Source: Galbula dea (lineage: Eukaryota; Chordata; Aves; Piciformes; Galbulidae). From it: a stretch of DNA of 64,000 bases. The stretch spans positions 2,317,481 through 2,381,480 of the forward strand of contig VWZX01008184.1 of assembly GCA_013399015.1 (NCBI GenBank), read 5' to 3'. The notes under the pieces are model-generated. The model saw nothing but the letters and a program-made list of their open reading frames with translations. It was not told where the DNA came from and did not search any database. Made by a program: the position numbers and the translations under genes. The first letter of the stretch is position 1, and each line of letters begins with the position of its first letter. Of the stretch, positions 1 to 12,400 are shown one piece after another.

Positions 1-165
1 TCTTCTTGGCCACCTGGGTACATGCTAGCTTACATTGAGCCACTGTTGACCAGCACCTCCAGGTCCTTTTCTACCTTTATCTTTCCCCTTCCCCTCACTA
101 CCACCAGCTCATTTTGGAGCTTGTGAGGACTGGAAGATCCATGCCAGGCCCCAACCACCTCTGAC

Positions 166-411
166 CTGGATGCTCTCTCCTTCCCGGCAGACGAGTGGCG
201 ATTCCAGGCGGCTGTAATCCACCCCCAGGACCCAGGTCTTATCAATCAGCTGCACGTTGTCCCCACCAGCAGAGGTACTTGGTAAGGCAGCTTCTTTATG
301 GCTTGTTTCAGGAGCTCGTTTGGAGTGAAAGAGGCTGAACACCACATCTCCCTTCAGGATGTCAAAGTCCCAAGTGATGACAGATTCCCCTTCCAGAATC
401 TCCACAACTAT
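166..411 (-). CDS. SEC14L5: SEC14L5 coding exon 13 (GOLD domain)
   Basis: Residues 535-616, with VEILEGESVITWDFDILKG and GVDYSRLESPLVCREGES. This exon separates SEC14L5 from SEC14L1, which differs at most of these positions. The acceptor is TTCTTAG and the donor GTCAGA, in phase 0. The next exon would open with the conserved SHVTRW region and is off the left edge. Confidence 0.93.
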
Positions 412-3400
412 CTAAGAAGGGCACAGAAGAAGCACACTGTAAAGGGTCAGCTCATCAGGGGACTGCCACTACATTCCTCCTTACTATGCAAAAACCACTC
501 TTGTCTACAATCCTTCAGTTTAGCTATTGGTCTTGAGTCCTAAGGAGGGCATAGACTGATTCCCATCACCACTCTGCTGCCACACTACATCTGCTCAGAC
601 ACCTTCACCCCATCTCTCCTCTGGAGCAGAGCTGCTTATAATTCATTTACAAGTTCTAGGAAAACCTGAGTGGACCTGAAGTGAAGCCCTCAGGAGACAG
701 AGTCAGTCTGATCCTATGACTAGGAAAGGGAATCTTCCAGGTGGCTGTGCACCCCAAAAGGCATTGCTACTTTTTGAGGAATCTAAGCAGGCCAAATCAG
801 AGTTACTTATCAGCAGTGAAGCTAGTGGCCTGCTTTGGCACTCAAATGCTCCTTTTTTGGGGATTGGTTTCTGATGAGCCCTGTCAAGATGCTCTCAGTA
901 TGAACCTTCTTACACCACCACCATTACTGTCCTAGCTACACCACTGAGGATGGAAGCTGTGCTATTGGAAAGGAAACCAAGGGAGATTTATTTTCCCTAG
1001 AAGGAGGAGGAAGAGACTGTATCTTCCAGAAGATCAGGCCATAGTAGAAATAAGAGACATTGCTTCTCAAATTGCTGTTCTTAACTCCCACACTTCTTGC
1101 TGTTAGCTAACAGTAGCCTCTCTAAGTAAGAAGGCTGCTACTGAAGCACCTCACATTCACACTTAGGGAGCCCTCTGTTGTTCCAGTCATCCTTAGCAAA
1201 AGGAAGACATAACAGATACCAGTCCAGCACCTCTTTCATCCTTACAGAGTACCTCATGTGGAGCTCCTTTGAAGACACTTGCAGAATGATAGATAGTTTC
1301 TGTCCACAACCGGATGTGATCTGAGTTCTCTGGCTCCTCTTCTGTTTGATACAGTGACTTGGGAACAAGCCCACCTTCTGGGACAGTACACTGCAGGAGT
1401 CAGACAGACAAATATTAGGGTTCACACTATCCTAAAGTATCAAGACATCTGTACAAGGAACACCTGCTGGCTGCCAGACACAGAGGATGACACCCAGCTG
1501 GGATGAGATTGCACAGTGGGACTAAGTTTACTTGAGCTATAATGGTTTATCCAAGCTCCACTTAAAGAGCTGACCTCTAGCCCCCTCCCCTCCAGAGGAT
1601 CACCACCACTTCAGGGTGAAGTCTCCTGTGCACAGATTAACTGCACCATGCTCAGAGTCAGGGTATCCCAGTCAGAAGAGAGGTTTAACCATCCCTCAGA
1701 AGGGAGTAGAAGGCCAGGGCATTGAGGAGGGAGGAGGCAAGAGAGCTCACATTGCAGATTCCACCTGCACAGCATGAAGAAAAACTTACTTACCATGCAG
1801 TCTCCTCCCAGGAAGTCTGGGATCACATCTTTGTCCACATAGTCTATCAGACCTCCTGGACCCTGGTAATTATTCCCACTGTAAATGAGGAACTTCTGTC
1901 TTGTGTTCTCATTGATAAAGGGACTGACCTGAAATAAAGAGTGGACAGAAGATGTCCCTGTCACTGACTGATGCTAGAGATGTTTACAATCACCTTACAA
2001 GGGTGCTTTAGGCCCCAGGAGCAGTGCAGAGCTTTTAACTGTGATCTGCTTCCCAAAGAAAGGGGTAACAAATGAAAAACATGAGACAATGTAGTAAATT
2101 TCCTCCCCTGTGTAAAATAAGTCTGCAGTTACTGCACCACATAAAAAGCTCAGAAATTTAACATGTTCTTATATTGTGAGAGCAGTCAGGAGGCACCAGG
2201 CAGAACCAGATTTATTACTCTTCTCCTCAGTGTCCTCCAGCACGAGATTAAGAAATACTTGTCTTTTCCCATCGACATGAAAACCCACCAAGTCTGAATT
2301 ATCACTGCTGCATGAGGACCTGCAGGTTAGGTCAGACATCATGTCCTGCCCTGGTGAACAACAGCCTCTAGAATCCAGGGAGCTACAGGCATGCTGTGAC
2401 TTGCTCTGAAGCAATGCTGCAACCTCTTCAGGAGTTCTGCCACAAAACACCTGGAAACTTTTCCCTCCTAACCTCTAAGTAAGTAGAGTTTGCACTGATT
2501 TGGTGTTTTAGCTATGTGTACATGCACAAATGCTTGTGATCCAGGCTTCACCCACCAGAGTCCAGAGCACAGGAAAAACCCGAGGTGCTCTCACTATCAG
2601 CAGTCTCCCCAGGGTCTCAGGGTAGTTGTCTTCTACCACCTCGATGATCCGAAGCAGGGCCTTCACCCCAGGCCGCCAAAGGTGCCGCATGTTTAACCCT
2701 TCCAAGTCCACCAGGCATGTCCAGGATCTAAAAGAAACAGAGATAAAAAGACCTGTCAGAACTTTCATTGCACACTGGCTGCTCAGTTCATTTCAGCCAC
2801 ACCACAGCCTGTACAGGATCTAGTGAAGCCAACCAGGGAGAGCAGCACCAGCAGAAAGTAGCTCTCCCCTCAGCCAGCAGACAGCTTGAACCCAGGGAGC
2901 TTCCAGCTAAAGCAGGCACCCCAGCCCAAAGGCAAGAACATATGCTGTCAGTGTGGAAGAAGGTGAAGGCATGCAGGCCTATGGCTAAATGCAAGTCAAA
3001 AAATACATTTTAAATGGAAGTAGAAACTGGCAGACAGTTTACTGTATTAAAAAGAAGAATTTAATGAATCTGGATTAAAGTTGCCAAGATAGCAAGACTA
3101 CATTTACCTGCCTGGGGGCAGAAAGGGATGTAAGGAAGGACCAATACTAGAATTTATCTGCATTCAAAGGATGTAAGGAAGGACCAATACTTGCTCTTAC
3201 TTGAAGCTGCAGAATGTATCTGCATTCAAGCCCACTATATACATGCACTTCAAGCCCAGAAGCAACCTGTAGCAGAGACACTGCTGCCTGCAGGTTAACC
3301 CCAAAGGAGAGCATCTAGAACCTTCCCAGAAACATTCTTCTCACCACAGCAGCTGTAAGGACACAAGAGAACTAACTATACTAACGTGATGGGGCGGCCA

Positions 3401-6400
3401 AAGGTGTTGGTGTTTTCCTCACATCTCTTTTGTCCTTCCTCATTAATGGACAGAACCTGCAACCAAAGACAGCACAGACAAGGATTAACCTGAGTATAAC
3501 CAGAAGAGGGCCCAGAGACCTTATTTCAGAACATAGAGACCCCAGAGTGTACCAGTTTGAGAGGTAGGACACAAAACAGAGTAAGAGTCTACATAAAGAA
3601 AGGCTCCTCTGCTGAAAAGTTGTGCTGGCCATGCAAGGTACAGACACTGAAAATCTAGGGTGAAATACAAGAGTGTCAGGGTCAAGTGCTCTTAGCAGAG
3701 CTGCATAGTCATGGAAAGCTTATAGCTTAACTGCAAATCATCAGAAAAGATCTTTCTGGCCACTCCTACCTTGCCAAGTGTTTCACTTGTGTCTCTGCAG
3801 GAACACAGCAGCTGTGCTGTTGCAGAGTCACTAAGGCAACTTCCAGCTGGCAGCCCCAAACGCATTTTGGGCAGCTAGGTAGATTCCATCTGCACTACAC
3901 CAAGGCTTCTAAACACCCTAAGGGAAAGGGGAGGGGCTGGCCGCGCATGGGAGGGGAGGGGCCCGGCGGGGCCCGGGAGGGGTGGGGCCGCTTACATGTC
4001 GCAGCAGTGACTCTTCTCCCAGAGCTTTCACCAACCCTTTTGTGTCCATCTGGCCCAGACGAAGGATGTAGAGGGGTCGTCCATCTTCAAAACAAACAGA
4101 AGGGTGTAAGGAGGGGAGTCTCCCAGGCTAGCACTCCGGTACTTCTTATAAAAGCCACGTTGCATACTTGAAAATGAGAAAAATCAGATCTAAAGGCAAC
4201 CCTATCAAAGAGGTGTTGCTCTGCACCAGCTCTACCCTGCCTGATCTGTGCAGAGAAACAACAACTCAACCCCACAGCAAAGAAGCATAGCTATTACCAG
4301 GTGTTAAACTGCTTTGTTAACTTTTAAACTGCCAATGAAACTTGCTCCAAAAATCCTAGGTTACTCGGGAGGTTCTTGAAAGCAAACTGTGCTGCAGTGT
4401 CAACACGAGGGGCAGCTTCTCACCTTTGTCTTGGTAATGCCACCCTCCAGTGTAGTATTCCTCCAAGAGGGCTGGAGGCCTCCAGGACTGCAGGATGTAG
4501 TCCACCTGGTACTGCTTTCTCCAGGCCAGGGACTGGCAGAGCATTTCCCGAGCCTTGTCGATGTTGAAGTCACGAGCCCGCAGGAAGCGCAGGATGTGCT
4601 CATCCTTGGGGATCTGAGAGAGCAGGAGAAAGCCCAAGCATCACAACTGGTCTGTTACCTGTACCACTATGCCACAAAGCCTGCAGAGAAGCCTGCAGCA
4701 TGTGCACCATTTTTTAACCTCGTTTAAAACCTACCTCCCTTCTGCCTCCCTCCTTAACTAAGCCAGCTGAATGCAGCAGATGGTGCCAGAAGCACAAAAA
4801 CAGTGACCAGTTCCCAGCCTGGGAGAAGCCTTTCACTGAGCCAACCATGGAATCATTGAATTGTTTGGGTTGGAAGAGACCTTTAAGATCATTGAGTCCA
4901 ACCATTAACCAGCAGTGTCAGGTCACCACTACAGTATGGCCCTCAGTACTACATCTACACGTCTTTTGAACCCCACCAGGGATGGTGACTTCACCACTAC
5001 TCTGGGCAGCCTCTGCCAGAGCTTGACAGCCCTTTTGGAAATGAAACTGTTCCTAATGTCCAACCTAAATCTCTGCTGGCACAACTTTAGGCCATTTCCT
5101 AAGAACCACAGAACAAACCAAGCAAATATTTAGCTTGTGCTTCTTCCACCTGAAACCAAGATCCTTGCAGATCACATGCATGGATAGTCTCACCGTCTTC
5201 CTCTCAACAAGGGCTCATTTTCAGCTGGACACTCAATAGCTGAGATATCTCCTAGCACACAGAAGTCCACACCTTTTTACTGGACAGGTTACTGTAGATC
5301 TGAAAAACCTCATGCCCTACATTTCAGAGCATTACCTGGTCAGCTGAGAAGCCAGCCCCAGCTGCTTACTGAGAGGCAGAGCATCATAGTGACAATGATA
5401 GCATTTGCAGGTTGGTGTTCAGCCCTGGGTCATCTGTTCCACCAGGTGTATATGTATTCCTGTAATCTCTACCTGCATCTAGCATCCACTATGGTCCAAG
5501 TTATACAACCTGGTGATGTCACTGTGTACCTGGGACCTTGGACAGATTTGGTGGATGCTTGCTGTTCTGAATTTATCAGCTTTTACAGATTCATCATTAA
5601 GTCTCTGGAGCTTAGCAGCTGCTGGGAGACTTTCCCACACCACCTCAACACATACTGTTCTTCTCTCCAGCCTGCAGTTTCCTGGTAACTCTCTCTCCAC
5701 CTGCTCTCATAAGTACCAGTAGAACCCACATGCACACTCACACAGAAGGGGACTTCTGTTCAAGAGAGACAAGAACTACTGGGGAGAGTCCAGCTACCAA
5801 GATGCTGAGGGGACTGGAGCATCTCTGGGAGGAGGAAAGGCTGAGAGCCCTGGGGCTGCTTAGCCTGGAGAAGAGTAGTTCCAGAGAGGATCTGATCAAT
5901 TTTGGGCAATATCTAAATGGTGGGGACAAAAGGCCGGGGCCAGACTCTTCTCAGTGGTGCCCAGTGACAGAACAAGGGGCAATGGGCACAAACTGGAACC
6001 CAGAAAGTTCTATCAGAACAGGAGGAAGAACTTCTTTGCTGTGAGGGTGCCAGAGCCCTGGCCCAGGCTGCCCAGAGAGGTTGTGGAGTCTCCTTCTGGG
6101 GAGAGATTCCAATCCGACCTGGAGGTGATCCTGGGCAACCTGCTGTTTGTGTGAACACAAACTATTTGTGACCCTGAGTTTTAGTGACACACAAGCCCTG
6201 AGAACAAAGGTGTTCAGGCCTGCAGAGCTGTGCTCTGGGCCTCAGCCACCCACCTTGCCTTTGTGTGTTTCCTGCAGCCACTGGCGAAGGCGAATCAGGC
6301 AGCTCTCCTGCATGGGAGTCAGCTGGCCCAGGTACCTCTCAATGTAGTCAGCATCCAGTTTGTCAGCTGGAGGAGGGAAAAAAAGAAGAAATAAACAATT

Positions 6401-9400
6401 CAGAGGAGACTTGGCAGAGCCAGGAAGGAAATGTGCAGTTATTTCTACACATCAAGTTACTCCTGAATTACACTGGAAGAGTGCAGAAGCCCTCATCTGA
6501 TCTGCCTGAGGGAAGTGAGTGATACTCTCTTGGTGATTAGGGTGTGAGGACACAGCACATAAAGTATCAAAGCTAAAGCACTCTGCCTGTCTCTTAGAAC
6601 ACTAATATTTCATTCAACCCTGAACTACTCCAGCAGGAGCTTTAAATGAAATCCCATGAGCTCTTGCACTCAACTCATCAGCCAATCCAGGCCCTGGGCA
6701 CTTAAGTCCCCTGGTGCCTTACAGACCTCACCCACAATTCCAACAACAAGTAGCTAAAAAGCAGCTAGCAGAAGACTGAAAGGTTATTCTGCTTCTGGGC
6801 ATCAGAAAGGAAGGGAGAACAACAACTCTGACAGCAAGGGAGATTGGGGGTATGAGGAAAAGTTCTGTGCATACCAGCAGCTCAAGGTTCCTCCAGATCA
6901 GAGACAAAGAACAAGGGGTTGGAGACTGCCAGCATTCAAGTCAAGAGCTACTCTCCTCTTCAGCTAGATGGGCTCTGCCTCTCAGACTTCATTTCATCTC
7001 AAAGCAGATGAATATTTCCTATAGGCAGCTCCTCTCTGGATTTCAATCCTTTTCCCATATGGATTCCAGTAGAGAGAAGGTCTGGTGAAACCACTGATAG
7101 ATCTCTATTCCAAGTTTTTGCCCTAGTTACACTCAGCAAAACAAGTGCTGTCTCCTTCTGAGGAATGACATCTCCTGTTTTGAATACCACAGCTCTAATC
7201 TAAAAGGTTGCTTGTATTTTTTTCTTGTCAGAGAAGAATTTTATTTAGTCTAGAAGATATGATTAGATCAACACAGGGGGAAAAAAAAAGTCCAATTCTG
7301 GCCTTCTTTTGGGAGAAATGCATTAGGCAACATTTTACAAGGTTTGTCTTGGCCTGATAGAGAGGCAAAACACACCCAAGTCAAGCCCCAAGAACTTCAC
7401 TTTTGAAACAGCCAAAATAGTTCAATATAATAATTATTCAAGATACCTTTTAATTTTCTCTAATTTAAGGTATTTTATACCTTACAGGTGAGATCAAACC
7501 CAAGTTTTTTCCTAAGCTCAAGCAAAAACATGCTGCCTGCACTGTTTTTCTTGGCTTTTCAGTTTGGGAGGGGGGGGAAAATTCCATCATTTGTGTTTTT
7601 CTTAGAGAAAATCATTTTCCCTCCTCCCCAGCCACAGCCCAGCAGAAAAACCTTCATGTCAGAGAAAACAACAACAAAAATAAACTCAGGCAGTGCTACT
7701 CAGGGCATTGAGACTGCCAACAGCTGCCACTGCCTGACATCACATACCATCAGGGCCGACAGCTTCTGCTGGAGGGCAGGAGCTGCCACTTTGCTCTTTG
7801 GTGGTTGCAGGAGCCCCAGACTCCAGGGGTACATCAGCAGCCTCCTGGCCAAGGGCTGGGGGTCGATCATCTTTCTGCCCACACACAGCAGGAGGGGTCC
7901 AGCGTGGAATGAAGGTGATCCCTTGGGAAATCAACTCCTTCAGATAGTGCTCAATCACCTCCTTGCCCTGAAGGGGAACATTCTCATTAGGAACAAACAA
8001 TCCCATCTCCCAAGCAGCAGCAGCAAGGTGCAGAAGAGTTTTCCTCAGGACAGATGACTAATGCTGTTAGAAATAGTTGTCTTCTTCCCTCTGCATGACC
8101 CTCTTGGAAAAATCTCAGTCTGAAAGCACCAGACACACAGTGAGTTACACCAGTGGGCAGGCAAACCCCAGGGCTATGAGTATAGCTACCTTTGTAACAC
8201 ATCCTCCTGCTCCCCAGCCATCCATCACTTGTCCTGCTCCCCTGCAGCTCAGGGGAAAAAAGCCCACTGAAGGAAAGCACCTCAGCCCATGCTGCTGAAG
8301 AGACAGGGTGCTGGTTTTAACCCAGAACTTTCTCTTACTGCATGAGAACAGTGCCTTCAGTGTCTGAGGAGCCTGGCACCCACAGCATCCATTGCTCTCC
8401 TCCTCTGGCACAGCCTGCACCCTCCTCTGCACAGACACATTCCAGCAAGCAGACTAATCTGGGTGCTCACTGCACACTGTCTTTTTCTTTGTCTGCCATC
8501 CTGAGTGCTTGCAAACACAGGCAAGGGTGGAGAACCATACTAGGTCTATTTTACAGGACAGAAAAGCAAGGCAGGCAGAGAGCAGGCATCTGATTTGGGG
8601 TTTGATGGCACCAAGGGAAGGCCAGCTTACCCGTTTGATGTTGGAGGTGTACTGCTTCATGGCAATCTTTTCCACTGTGCTTTCAAAGCCAAAGAATGAC
8701 TTGATGTCCAGAGATGCAGATTGTTCAAAGCAAGTCCACTCTTCATTCTCAGGGTGAACCTAAGCCCAAAGACAGAGGGAGGGTTTGATGGCAGCAGACA
8801 GCTCACAACATGGCAGGGCCCTTGCCCCTGGTAGCAAACTGGCTATTTTATTTCCACAGCTATGGAGTGAGGGGGCAGAAGCAGCTCCCTGGGAGGCACC
8901 AACAGACCCATATTTAACAGTCAGAATAATCCCACAATGGTGAGGGTTGGAAGGGACCTCTGGACACCATCTAGTCCAGCCCCCCTGCTAAAGCAGGGTC
9001 ACCCACAGCAGGTTGCCCAGGATCATCTCCAGCTGGGGTTGGAATCTCTCCCCAGAAGGAGACTCCACAACCTCTCTGGGCAGCCTGGGCCAGGGCTCCA
9101 GCACCATCACAGCAAAGAAGTTTCTCCTCACATTCAGGTGGAACCTCCTGGGTTCTAGTTTGTGCCCATTGCCTCTTGTTCTGTCCCTGAGCACCACTGA
9201 AAAGAGTCTGGCCCCAGGCTCTTGCCCCCACCCTTCAGCTCTTGCTCAGCATTGATCAGATCCCCTCTGGGGCTGCTCTTCTCCAGGCTAAGCAGCCCCA
9301 GGCCTCTCAGCTTTTCCTCCTCCCAGAGATGCTTCAGCCTCCTCAGCATCTTCTGCCAGATTAATAGCAGCACATCACCACCTAGACACATGGCTGTTTG

Positions 9401-12400
9401 TGGTTAACCAGCATTCCTCACATGCACAAGGAAATCAAGATGAGAACCCATCTCTTCCCTGGCAGACCTGAGTGGTGATATCCACAGCAAAAGCTGCACT
9501 AGAATATTAGTGAGACTGCCCATTGCAAACCATCATGTCCAGAGCTCTTTACAGAAAGACAGGGATGGCCCCTCAGAACATGCAATTAAAAACCTCTACA
9601 TCTGCAAAGGAAAAATAGGCAAACCAGATTCTTTTTTCTAGTTTTAACTAGGAAACTCTGCCACTAATGTCAGTCTCCCCCCCAAAACACAGCAGACATG
9701 GCAGAGGAGGGACTTTTCCCACTGCCAGTTGAACACACACCTTCCCTTCCCAGCCCTTTCCCCTCAGTTACTCTCTATATAATAACCACCTCTTTTAAAC
9801 TTCACCTTTTTCTGGAGAGGGCTCTGCCTTTTCTCTTTAGGTGCAGCTGTTCCCAAATTGACATGAAAGAGAATTCCAGCCCCCACACAAAAGATACAAG
9901 CTCTAGAAAGGACACAAATTCCCTGGGGGAGACATTAAGTAACTGCAAGAGCAAGATCATATTTCTCCAAGTTGCCTCAGAGAGCAGTGCAGAAAAGAAA
10001 GATGAGAATAAACCTGTTTCCTGTGCACTCTGGCAGGGAAAAAGGAACTGGTAAAAATAGAGCCTGGAACCATCTTGAGGATGCAGAGAGCTAGCTCCCA
10101 CCCTGCTCCAGGAAGAGTGCTCCCTCAGAGCCCAGCTCCTGACATTTCCTTCCCAAGGACAGGAGCTGGGAGGCAACACAGCCAAAATCAGCAAGTGCAA
10201 CAATGTCTGAGCAATCCCAGGGTTGACCTGGGAGCCTTTCAGAACTGTCAGCACCTTTCACAACCATGGGAGTTTGATTGAATGTAGTTTTTAGGAAGCC
10301 CCATGTAGCCACCAAGTGATCTCTGGCTCAGGAAACCCCCTCACCATCCAAAACATTAATAGCTTTTCAACTCTTTGTCTGGCTTGAAACAGAAGCTACT
10401 TAAAGTTTGCTGACTCCCAAGAAGCTGAGCTGTTGTCCAGTTGCCAAAGGGGCAGGCAAGTAACAGGATCTGGACTTTTGTTCAGGGAACAAAAAGCAAT
10501 ATCTGCTTGCTTCAAGAAATAGTTGAAGCTATTTAATGGTGACTGAGCCCCAATAGCACAATTACAATGAAATGGCAGGCTGGGTGCTGGAGGTACAGCC
10601 ACAAAGTGAGATACTCCAGGCCATAAATAAGGCTTAAGATCTTTCTCCAAATATTTAGAGCATGAAGACCATGGCAAGGTGCTAAAGCTTTCACCTATTT
10701 GTGGATAAAATTAATTGCCAGACTTCCCTCTGGCCTTCATCATCATAAACATTAAGGGTTTCCTTCTAAGTATCCAGACCTAAATAAAGGCTCAGATGCT
10801 TTTAATAACTTGGATTTCAACCAAAAACCTCAGGGAGCACCATCTGTATTCTCTCCTCTAATGTTATGGCTTAACCTCCAACCAGAGAGTCACCATCAAC
10901 CTGAAGAAGTTTCTCAAGCCTTATGAAGGCACTGGAGAAAGCTGCAGCCTTCCCAGCCCATGAGCATCAGAGAGATGCTATAGTCTCACATTCAAAGTCA
11001 TCCAAGCAACTTCACCCTGTATTTTAGGGCATGAATTTGAATCTGAATCACAGAATTACCAAGGTTGGAAGAGACCTCCAAGATCATCAAGTCCAACCAT
11101 CAACCTATCACCATCCCCAAAAACCAGGTCCCCAAAACCAAACCAAGTCCCTAAGTCCTACATCGAGATGGTTTCTAAACACCTCCAGGGACTGTGACTC
11201 CACCACCTCCCTGGGCAGCCTGTTCCAATGTTCAACAGCTCTTTCAGTGAAGAAATCTTTCCTGATATCTAGTCTAAAGCTTCCCTGGTGCAACTAGAGG
11301 CCATTTCAACACTTCCTTCACAGTCCAAGAGAAACAAAGCACTTACTGAGTAGCTACAGGTCTCAAGGACGACGACGCGGTTGGCAAAGGTCTCGTTGTG
11401 GGCTTCGATGCGCAGAGTTCGCTCCCTCCAGTTGACTGTGTTCTTCTGGATGAAGAAAACATACTCTACCCCTGCAATCTGAGGAGGATGAAGAACCAAA
11501 AGGAGGAGAAGAAAAAAGAAAGTAACTTTAGGAGCCTTTATTGGAGCCAGACAACAACAACCACAGCCAGGAGTCCTTGATCCCCAGGTTCTCCTTGCCT
11601 TCTTCAGCAGCCTCGGAGCATCCACGTTGAGTTTGCAGCTGCGTTCAATGACATGTATGGCTCCATCCTCACTCCTGGACTCATGCAGGATCTCACTCCC
11701 CAGGAAGACTGGGATCTCTGGGCAGGTAGGAAAGCGTTTCTCATAGGCCTGGAAATGAAAACAAAGCAAGTGACAGCTTCTAGCTAGGTTAATTTCAGCT
11801 TTCTGAACTAATGAACTCCCTGACAGTAAAAGTCCAACAAAACAGAAGCCTTTCACCTCAGAGGAGAGAGGAGCCAAGGCAGGGGCTGGAGTGAAAGCAA
11901 GCCAGTTATGAACAGAGCCAGCATCCACTTGTGTCAGTCACCAAGCTAAGCATGTCTTAACACAACTTCTCTGTCACACATGAAGTTAGAAGCAAATGCC
12001 TCTTGTTCAAGAGTACTGGGAAGGGACTCAACTTGAACAGCAGGAAGCTAACAACTGAACAGTTTGGGTTGGAAGGGACCTTAAAGATCATCTAGTTTCA
12101 ATTCTCCTGCCATAGGCAGGGACACCTTCCAGTAGTACATGCTGTTCAAAGCCCCATGCAACCTGGCTTTGAACACTTACAGGGAAGGGGCATACACAAT
12201 CTCCCTGGGAAATCTGCTCCAGTGCCTCAGCACCCTCACAGTGAAGAACAACTTCCTTACATCTGATCTAAATCTGCCCTCTTTCAGTTTGAAAGCATTA
12301 CCCCTTGTGCTGCCACTCCATGCCTTTGTGAAAGGTCCCTCTCCAGCTTTCCTGTAGGACCTCTTGAGGTGCTGGAAGGCTGCAATGAGGTTTCTTTAGA

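Noticed and set aside
1138..1425. Minus frame reading SQKVGLFPSHCIKQ
   Set aside because: It is the wrong frame of SEC14L5 coding exon 12; the frame fixed by the neighbouring exons gives the conserved PEGGLVPKSLY.
7488..8057. 189-codon open frame on plus
   Set aside because: It is the shadow of SEC14L5 coding exon 5 plus flanking intron.
8988..9391. Repeated frames with LEPRRFHLN and PWPRLPREVVESPS
   Set aside because: The same peptides recur at 18323, 46988 and 63524 because they are translations of the CR1 3' region, not genes.
11269..11928. 219-codon single open frame on minus
   Set aside because: It is two real SEC14L5 exons fused through the short GC-AG intron and flanking intron sequence; the true exons are 11347-11478 and 11599-11748.
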